Of a stretch of DNA of 41,064 nucleotides, positions 34,000 through 41,064 are shown piece after piece. The notes under the pieces are model-generated. The model saw only the letters and a program-made list of their open reading frames with translations, searched no databases and was not told where the DNA came from. Position numbers and translations under genes: made by a program. The first letter of the stretch is position 1, and each line of letters starts with the position of its first letter. Source of the DNA: Conidiobolus incongruus B7586 (lineage: Eukaryota > Entomophthoromycota > Entomophthoromycetes > Entomophthorales > Conidiobolaceae); NCBI GenBank assembly GCA_000697335.1, contig JNEM01016721.1:1-41064 (forward strand), written 5' to 3'.

Positions 34000-36155
34000 T
34001 ATGATTTAGCTTACAAAACTCAACTTATATAATTAAAAATTTCGAATTAATTATTATTTTCAAATTTCAATAAGTTTTATTTCTTATAGTCAAAATAAAA
34101 AATTTCATACAATTGAGCGATACTTCAATATTCGTATTTCCTAGAACTAACCCCAAAAATTTTTTCATCAAAAGCCACCTAAAAAGTAACCAACTTAAGA
34201 TATCCAAGTAGTTTATATAACCAAAGATCTTCAATTTGATATACACTAAATTTCAATATCCAAGCTTTTTGAATAGATGATAATTACATAATTTGAAATG
34301 TTGACATATTTTCAATTTCCTTTTTTGGAGTGAATAGAATATTAAACACAATCACTTTTTCAATTGAAATAAATCACTAAATAAATTCATTATTGGTTTA
34401 AGTAAAATTGGTGAATATAATATTTATATTTTGAAAAAATTAAAAATTCTGATAAAATTTTCTAAATGAAAAGCGAAATATTGATTGAAGTTTCAAATAT
34501 CAATACATTCCGATATATTTATTTTAATTATAATTAAAATGTAAATTCAAACTAAGAGTTAAATAAGTACTGTGATGTTCAGTACTATAGTTATACTCAA
34601 TTATTGTAAATATACACAATCTTTTATTATTGAAAAATTTATAAATTTATTTTGATTAAAAAAGTATCTCTAATTCGATTAATATTATTGATATATATTA
34701 ATTTATTTCATCAGCAAATAACTAAATTAATGCTTTGTTTATAGAATTGAATTGATCCAATCAAATTTTTCAATAATATCAATTCATTTTTAAATAGGAA
34801 TATTATAAAGATATATTGGATATAAATTAGCGAGTTAATATTAGGGCAATAATAAAATAACTCAATAAATATTCATATTGGATTTTTTCTCTATTAATGA
34901 TATTTTTTATTATATATTTTGTTTTGAATTTGTATAAAAGAAATAGACTTTGTTGCATTAATTTGAATTACTTTTTTTCAAAACGATAATTAAATTATCC
35001 AAGTAAATAATTTTATATATTAATTTAAAATGAAAAATAAGATAGAAATTAAGAGAAATGTTAATTGTACTAATCTCAATCAAATTAGCATAAATTGAAA
35101 TACATATTGTTATAGTATGAATGTGTAAAAGGAGATATTCAATCAATAGAGAATAAATTTATATAGTTTTAGATAAGTATAAAATCAGCAATTCTAAGCA
35201 TTTATTATGGAATTGATATATTGTTTTTTTGGATATGCTTTGTAAATATTGTTGTTACAAAAGTTCTTATAACATGATGTAATAAATCATTTATTACTCC
35301 TGCTCCTTAGCATATTGGGACTATATGCCTTAAAGTTTACTTACAGTTGAGATGTTATGGCAGAATATCAAAAAACTTCCTCTTTCTTTATCACTCCTGA
35401 GTTTAAATAGTTCTTTCAGTGAATGACATAGAGTTTGGTTAAATTCTAACAAACATAACAAATTGAACAAATAGTATCCTTTAATTATGGACTGACAAAA
35501 CCAGCCTGATTTGAAAATGATATTGGCTTAATTATTAAATCAAGATGGATGGGTATGTTGAAATACAGCAGTATAATATAAATTGAATGAATTTTAAATC
35601 AACAGATTTCATTGCCTAATCTCAATTGATATCAAATATATTTTTCAATGAAGTTTTAGAAATTATTTGGGAGTAGCATTTTTATTTGCTTAGAGTAATG
35701 AAGAATAGTTTATATTGATTTTCGATGTTATTTAAATGTTCACAATTTCTAGAATATTAAAATTATATACTATTACAAATTCGAGATATTTATTTAAAAA
35801 ACTGAATCTGACCAAAATGAAAATATCATCAAGTTACAAGATCTCCGATAATTAGAATCTATCTTTCAATTCAAACTTTATCAATATAATCAAATTGAAA
35901 TAATATATTATTGAATCAGAAAACCACTTCGACAAAAAAAGGTTAGAGCTATAATACAATTTGGTTTATATATCCAATATCTGATTGAAATTACCATTTA
36001 TGCAAAGATTTACAATGAAAATGAATTCACACAAGTTTCATATTATGAAAATTATTTATAAAAGAGAATAGGCCAAAATGGAGCTAACCCACCTCTCAGC
36101 ATTAAGATGGAGTTCAAAAAATTGAAAAATCATAATTAAAAATAACTTTTATAAT
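34000..36155. other. Long AT-rich intergenic region
   Basis: OPT promoter side followed by featureless DNA. A less AT-rich patch at about 35280-35560 may be a trace of a dead gene, but no frame is convincing on either strand. Confidence 0.5.
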
Positions 36156-36895
36156 ATTTTGTTCATAGTATATATTTTGTATGGAACTGTAGGATCCATA
36201 GTCACTTCACTACTATTGTAATCATTGTAAAAAATTTTTGAAAACATGTGTCAGTCTCCAATTAAAAATGTGTTGACAAATTGTAATATAGGATAATTTC
36301 TTGTGGTTGAAATCATTAGTTATGAGAATTACTGCTAATATTGACGGACAACCTTTGCCAACCCATTAATGGTTTTGTGCTTTTGTGGATATTTTTCACA
36401 TTGAGGAAGTCACTTGTTGGCATTGTACATTGGATTCAAGATTTTGAAGGAGGACTGATAACTTGATAAAATATTATCGCTGAATGTTTTTTAGCTGTCC
36501 ATTATATTGGTAGAGTTAGTTGGTATTTCGATGATGAATTTGGTATCGATATTCCTAAATCATATGGGATTAGTTGATTTGCCTATATATTATATGTCTG
36601 GCGCCGTTTTGTATTAGGTCATATTAGTTTGAATCGGTGTTTTATATTAGTGTATTTGATTCTAGTTACTACTATTTGTTCAACCATTGAGATTACTTTG
36701 GTTCAAAGGAAAAGAACTTGGTATGATATTCATGATCTGAATATAGATAAAGGCCACCCCCTAAATGAAGCAAGTAGAATTATATTCAAATTAAAAATAT
36801 TACTAATGTTTTATATGATCGGCAATTCCTCAAAAACAGTATACTTATTGAGTTCATTCCTGACGAAACGTGTTCAACTGCTGATTTTACACTGA
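36156..36895 (+). pseudogene. Decayed membrane-protein gene, possibly a seven-helix receptor
   Basis: Blocks of hydrophobic and loop-like sequence line up in order on the + strand: VYILYGTVGSIVTSLLL (helix-like, near 36170), SHLLALYIGFKILKE (near 36400), AVHYIGRVSWYFDDEFGID with IPKSYGIS and FAYILYVWRRF (36490-36600), and FILVYLILVTTICSTIEITL (36640-36700). Stops interrupt the frame, one of them a TGA between IPKSYGIS and FAYIL, where cAMP-receptor-type proteins usually have Trp. The arrangement of a Trp/Tyr-rich extracellular loop followed by a helix starting Y-G-x-x-W resembles the cAMP-receptor-like GPCR class, but the match is weak and no intact helix set can be assembled. Only the last 88 codons (36629-36895) form a continuous open frame with an ATG. 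Confidence 0.4.
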
Positions 36896-38367
36896 TTTTC
36901 TTTCTAAACTGTAATCCTCTCACTAATTACGTAATACTTTGAATTTCATGGCTCTGTGAAAGAATATTTATTGGAAACATAATCTTGGCTGACTTGAATA
37001 TTTTGTAAAAACCATAAGCCTGATAACCGAATATGATACATTTTCATGAGTTGAATTAATTATATAATTTTTGATTTGATGATGAATTTTGTTTAAAACA
37101 AGAATTTGATTATAAGAGATATTTTCATATCCTATTTCAATTAACTGCCAATAAATCATTACACTCTATAAACTAGCTATTAGATTTGTATAAGCTTTAT
37201 CATATGTGATTGGTGAAGACTTAACCAATTTATATAATATTATAAATTAATATTTTATTATTTCAAATTCAGATTTAATTTTTAAGAAAAATTTGAAAAA
37301 TTCTACTAAATTCAAAATTTAGTAAAAATTCACTATAAAATAATTTAAAATTTTATCATAATCAAATTTATTTATTGAAATATAGTTTCAGATTTTATAC
37401 AAGTTAATCAATGATTATATAAAATAATTTTAACAAATCTATTATAAGAATATAACTCAATGTTCTCATCCTAAAAATTGATCGATTCAATATGATTTAA
37501 TGAATAGGACTACACACATCTTTCAAATGATAACTCTGTTCCAACTATATTATTGCTTGGTTTTCAATATTTGTTCCGGAACTTGTTTCTTTATGCCTAC
37601 TAATCATTCTTCAATTATATATTGAAAATACACTCGTTTTAAAAATGTGATAAAATTGTGAAATTAATAATTTTATTCAATATAGGATAATGCATATTAA
37701 TTAAAATAGCTATTTAAAATAGAGCTATTGTTTAGTTAATAAAATATTTGCATATTATAAAGCAGAATTTGTTAATAAACATTGATTTAATGTTAAAATT
37801 CAAATAAGTTAGATCTATCCAATTACAATGATTTAAAAATGTTCATTTATTATTTCAATAATTATACTAAATTGAATTAATACAAAAATCATATATGAAA
37901 ATTACAATATTAATATTCAAATTTATAATTAATTATATTTAGAAAAATTTAAATAACTAGGTTCAATAAATATAATCCAAGTTGATATAATTTGATCCAC
38001 AAAAATTGATATTATTTTAGATATATAATTATCATATGTCAAACTAATAGAATTTTAAAATATTTTTTAATATCTCTACTCTATTATTAAATCCAATGAA
38101 ATCATTAATTCATATTAGGTATAAAAATCCATGTGTGTGGATATCGGAGTAAATATAATATGTCCATCTATTAACCAAAATAATAAAATTAATAATTTAA
38201 TATAGATATATTAATACAATATCATTTTAAATTAATAAAAAATTATTCAATAATTGAATTAAAAGTAATAATAGAAATGTTAATTCATTTGAAAATTAGA
38301 TAAAATAAAATATTATATAAATAAGATTAAATTACCTAAAATTAATTGAAAATATTAATATTTTATA
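36896..38367. other. Intergenic, AT-rich
   Basis: No supported gene. A 32-codon frame at about 37529-37627 (+) begins with a hydrophobic string, but nothing else supports it. Confidence 0.5.
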
Positions 38368-39135
38368 ATGTCTAATAATAATCAAGAAAAAATTCAAACA
38401 AAATCAATTCTTAACTCGACAGAACCTTCAACTACAACTTACAAAGCAAAGAAAATTGCTTGGATAGACCGTCATTTCACTAAATCTCATGCAAAAACAA
38501 TTAGAAAATATAGATTTCTATTCCGATATGCTATTATTGAAGCTGCTTTGCCTATTATACTCTTCTTTACGATCGAACATTATTATGGAGAAGAAATAGC
38601 AGTGATTGCTCCAGTGATTATTTCATTGATGTCGGGATTATATACTATCTTTATCAAGAAGAGATTTGAACCTTTCCCAATTATAATGGTTCTCTCGCTA
38701 CTTTTTGGACTGGCACTTAGTAAAATACTTCACGATCCACACTTAGTTGAAATTAAAGGTGCAGTGATTCTTGGGACCATTGGATTAGCCTTATTACTAT
38801 CTATTGGATTTAAAAAGCCTTTAATTTATTTTATTTCAAGACCCTGGATCACTGAGAATAAGAGGGAAAAACTACATGAATTCGAGCTTAATTGGGAGAT
38901 CAAAGAGTATAGAAATGCAATGATTTTGGTATCTATAGTTTGGGGCACTATATTCATTATTCAGGCAATTGTCAGTGTTATATTACTCTTTACAATAAGC
39001 ACCCGTTTATTTGTGATTCTGACTAATGTTATAACCTTTGGTTCTGTTGTTATTATGCTTTTATGGAGTATAATAAATGTATCGAACAAGTTAAAACCAT
39101 TCAACCTTCACCAAATACACTTTAATAAGGTATAA
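38368..39135 (+). CDS. VC0807-like integral membrane protein
   Basis: A single-exon 255-residue protein with a polar N-terminus of about 50 residues and about six hydrophobic helices. The block SKILHDPHLVEIKGAVILGT followed by ALLLSIGFKKPLIYFISRPW is the best landmark: proteins of the VC0807 family share a helix pair with a DPRLLLLKDSxxTGxLG and KPLIFYxxR pattern. The family occurs in bacteria and fungi and its function is unknown; a transport or septation-related role has been suggested only by distant similarity. No signal peptide is seen. It is intronless and less AT-rich than its flanks, which would be compatible with, but does not show, acquisition from bacteria. The start is the first ATG; upstream is AT-rich non-coding DNA. 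Confidence 0.65.
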   Translation: MSNNNQEKIQTKSILNSTEPSTTTYKAKKIAWIDRHFTKSHAKTIRKYRFLFRYAIIEAALPIILFFTIEHYYGEEIAVIAPVIISLMSGLYTIFIKKRFEPFPIIMVLSLLFGLALSKILHDPHLVEIKGAVILGTIGLALLLSIGFKKPLIYFISRPWITENKREKLHEFELNWEIKEYRNAMILVSIVWGTIFIIQAIVSVILLFTISTRLFVILTNVITFGSVVIMLLWSIINVSNKLKPFNLHQIHFNKV

Positions 39136-39460
39136 TAAATTAATATTTTTTTGTAATTACATTTTTATTTTTAACAAATATTAAAATAATAAAGAATAGT
39201 ACTCAACAATATAAATTATGAATAATGATTGATCATTAATCAACTATTTAATTCCACAATCAAAATAAATTATAAAGACTTTGATGATTTGGTTAAGAAT
39301 CCCTTAATCTTCAACTTTCATAATTGAAAATAAATGTGATGAAATACTTATTACACAAAATTCATTAATTCAGAATATTTTGTATAAAATTTGATTAATA
39401 TCCATTTAATAAATCGAAATTTTTATAAAATTATACTATACCTATATGTTTGAATTAATT
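39136..39460. other. Intergenic, AT-rich
   Basis: 3' flank of the VC0807-like gene and of the following minus-strand locus. Nothing recognisable. Confidence 0.6.
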
Positions 39461-40020
39461 TTAAATTTGGCTATATATTAAACTTGATATAGAACTCGCC
39501 AAATAGTTAGTATATCTAATATCATCCTTGGCTTGACCCTGAGTTGAAATATTTAATTAATTAAAATGTAAAAAAGTATAGTAATATGAAAATTGTCATG
39601 ATGTGAAACAATACACCTTTCCCATTCTCTCAGCATCGTGCCTCAACCTAGAAGTCATGACTAGCAGGATACCACAAATGTCCACCTTAATAGGATTTCG
39701 CTCCTACTTTGATTTTTCTTTATCTAATGGCACTCCTTTTTCTCTCCTAATTTCTTTGTTTCCTTTATCTATAATGGCCACCTACAATTTGACATTAATG
39801 AATCATCTATTCTACTTCACATAAATCTTCCTATTTCATATACTACTCAACTTTATAATTACATAGTAGTTACTGCTATCGCGCGAGGACTTGCCGAGCA
39901 TGCTCTCCTCTTCATTAGCTTGTTTCTGCAAGCCATCACAGCTTACGTTGCTGGAAAAATGACTGCCATAGCCCTTCGAGAGCTCATAGCAACGACAAAA
40001 ATGAATAATACTCCAAATAA
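39461..40020 (-). pseudogene. Unrecognised spliced frame or gene relic
   Basis: Three open segments on the minus strand join through plausible GT-AG introns: one with ELSKGYGSHFSSNVS to MLGKSSRDSSNYY (about 40000-39866), one with KVDICGILLVMTSRLRHDAE and RMGK (about 39700-39622), and one with GQAKDDIRYTNYLASSISSL ending at TAA (39461). A stretch between them, encoding DKGNKEIRREKGVPLDKEKS, is open up to a TAG at about 39697-39699; that stretch is either an exon broken by the stop or lies in a longer intron whose acceptor is that same TAG. No start codon was found upstream of the first segment before an in-frame stop. The GC content at 39880-40000 is far above the background, so it was coding. 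It is probably a truncated copy or a gene whose first exon I cannot find. I do not recognise the family. Confidence 0.4.
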
Positions 40021-40241
40021 TTATTGAATTCAGTTCAAACAAAATTGAAAATAGATCAAAATGTTATAATAGAGATATATCCATCCTACAGAGATAACCA
40101 TTATAAAGCCTTTTGATAAATGTGATTATGTCAATAAAAAACATCAATTAAAAGTAAAAGAACTGTTAAAGAAAGACAAATTTTTAATTTAATTAAAAAA
40201 TTAAGTTAATCATTGCCTTCTAATTGATTTAAATCAAAGTG

Positions 40242-41064
40242 TCAAGAGAATAAATGAGAATAGAATGAAGTCTTAGGGGGTTGGAAGGCTTCGTCAGGCT
40301 CAACTACATAAGTGACACGTTCGTTAGAAAGGTTGTCCATACCTAAAAAAATAGAAAAACGATTTGAAAAATTGAAAATAAATAATAAAATAGCTACTTA
40401 CTATAGGAAGTAACATTATAATACTTGCACATATTATGAATAACCAATCTCGAGAAGGAATCGGTAATGATCCAAGCCAATTGACGTTTACCATCCTGAC
40501 CCATTATAATAGTAGGAGGAATTGGCTTAGTTACATCATTATAGGTAGTCTCTTTAGTAATAATAATCAAATCTTCATCTTCAATATTATCCTTAATAAA
40601 ACAATCGTTATGGTCATCATCTAAATCGTCCCATTCCACTTGATTAAATTCACCTACCCCCTTAGCATCCAAAATAAGTTTGATAAATTGATTCAAATGC
40701 TCTTCACATTCTTGTACAAATTCTGGTGAAATTTTGGCACGTTTGGCCATCTTCTTCACATTTCTAGCTACAATGGGCTCAGGACCTTGGCGGTCTGGCT
40801 CAAATGGAATAGAAACAAAATAATTGGGATGCATATATCTAGATGCAAAGTGGAATTTGGGGATATGAGGACCATAGCCAGGCGGCAATAAGTCCTCAGG
40901 GGTTAATAGCGCTAAGGGATGGTCTTTAAAATTATCTATAAGGGGTCAACATGTCAGGATCAATAATAAACCTACAAGTAACCTGAAATAGATGGGTTAC
41001 CATTATTGATACGCTGCCTCCTCCTCGACCCTATCCTCTTATTATTTTCGGTAGTTTCTTGAGG
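40242..41064 (-). CDS. R3H-associated/R3H domain protein, 5' end beyond the window
   Basis: Three exons are visible: 41064-41001 (partial), 40935-40402 and 40342-40242 (stop TGA). The first holds the basic motif KRIGSRRRQRIN, which with the following NDNFKDHPLALLTPEDLLP resembles the R3H-associated N-terminal domain (family: RRRxRRxxNDxFL). An acidic stretch (DDLDDDHNDCFIKDNIEDED) precedes the R3H domain, DSFSRLVIHNMCKYYNVTSY, which has the Arg-x3-His signature of this single-stranded nucleic-acid-binding fold. The end is RVTYVVEPDEAFQPPKTSFY then SHLFS. Proteins of this type are nuclear or cytosolic and bind RNA or ssDNA; the precise role is unknown. No start codon lies inside the window in frame, so the gene is cut by the right edge. 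Confidence 0.8.

Noticed and set aside
37529-37627. 32-codon + strand ORF with a hydrophobic start
   Set aside because: Isolated, with no intron partner, no mature peptide and surrounding AT-rich non-coding DNA.
39603-39824. 73-codon + strand ORF
   Set aside because: It is the complement of the minus-strand frame described at 39461-40020, which has compatible splice sites and a proper stop; the + frame has neither.

Overview
The window is about three-quarters A+T. It carries spliced eukaryotic genes with many very short GT-AG introns, mostly 45-70 nt. Gene content points to a fungus: an Arp9-type actin-related subunit of SWI/SNF and RSC remodellers, an Ngl2-type nuclease, a fungal oligopeptide transporter, a proteinase-K-type secreted subtilisin and an R3H-associated protein. 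It also has genes that budding yeast lacks or has lost, such as cyclin Q and a Cdt1 with PIP-degron-like motifs. Extreme AT-richness, dense introns and secreted proteases would suit an early-diverging lineage such as the Entomophthoromycotina (Conidiobolus-like), but that placement is inference. The standard nuclear code fits: Trp is read from TGG in intact genes, and the G-alpha gene ends at TGA exactly at the conserved family C-terminus.

Layout. 1.8-3.0 kb: cyclin Q (+, 9 exons). 4.7-6.3 kb: heterotrimeric G-protein alpha subunit (-, 9 exons). 7.5-7.8 kb: a short frame interrupted by one TGA. 8.4-9.7 kb: intronless subtilisin (-). 10.7-12.1 kb: Arp9 (+, 5 exons), convergent with Cdt1 (-, 12 exons, 12.7-15.0 kb). 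16.7-17.8 kb: Rab5 (-). 19.3-20.2 kb: a divergent Ras (-). 22.6-24.0 kb: Ngl2-like EEP nuclease (+). 24.5-25.1 kb: DUF1764 protein (+), tail to tail with the OTU1 deubiquitinase (-, 25.2-26.7 kb). 27.0-30.5 kb: a graveyard of decayed genes, including a recognisable SAF4/CCDC130 splicing-factor pseudogene. 31.3-31.5 kb: a 44-residue probable secreted peptide (+). 31.6-34.0 kb: OPT transporter (-). 36.2-36.9 kb: a decayed membrane-protein gene, possibly a seven-helix receptor. 38.4-39.1 kb: VC0807-like membrane protein (+). 39.5-40.0 kb: an unresolved spliced frame or relic (-). 40.2 kb to the right edge: R3H protein (-, 5' end outside the window).

The genes are not an operon or pathway. Three are GTPases (G-alpha, Rab5, Ras); Cdt1, Arp9 and cyclin Q act in replication, chromatin and cell-cycle or transcription control. 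I assembled exon models by hand from splice sites, conserved protein motifs and reading-frame closure. Every complete multi-exon model sums to a multiple of three.

The most unusual signal is in the splicing. The OTU1 gene is only readable if it contains a one-nucleotide exon (position 26205) between two canonical introns of exactly 55 nt, so that one glycine codon takes one base from each of three exons. The same gene has an 8-nt exon, and the Ras gene has consecutive 12-nt and 17-nt exons inside switch I. I saw no retroviral, LTR or Polinton-like element, no rRNA or tRNA gene and no CRISPR array.
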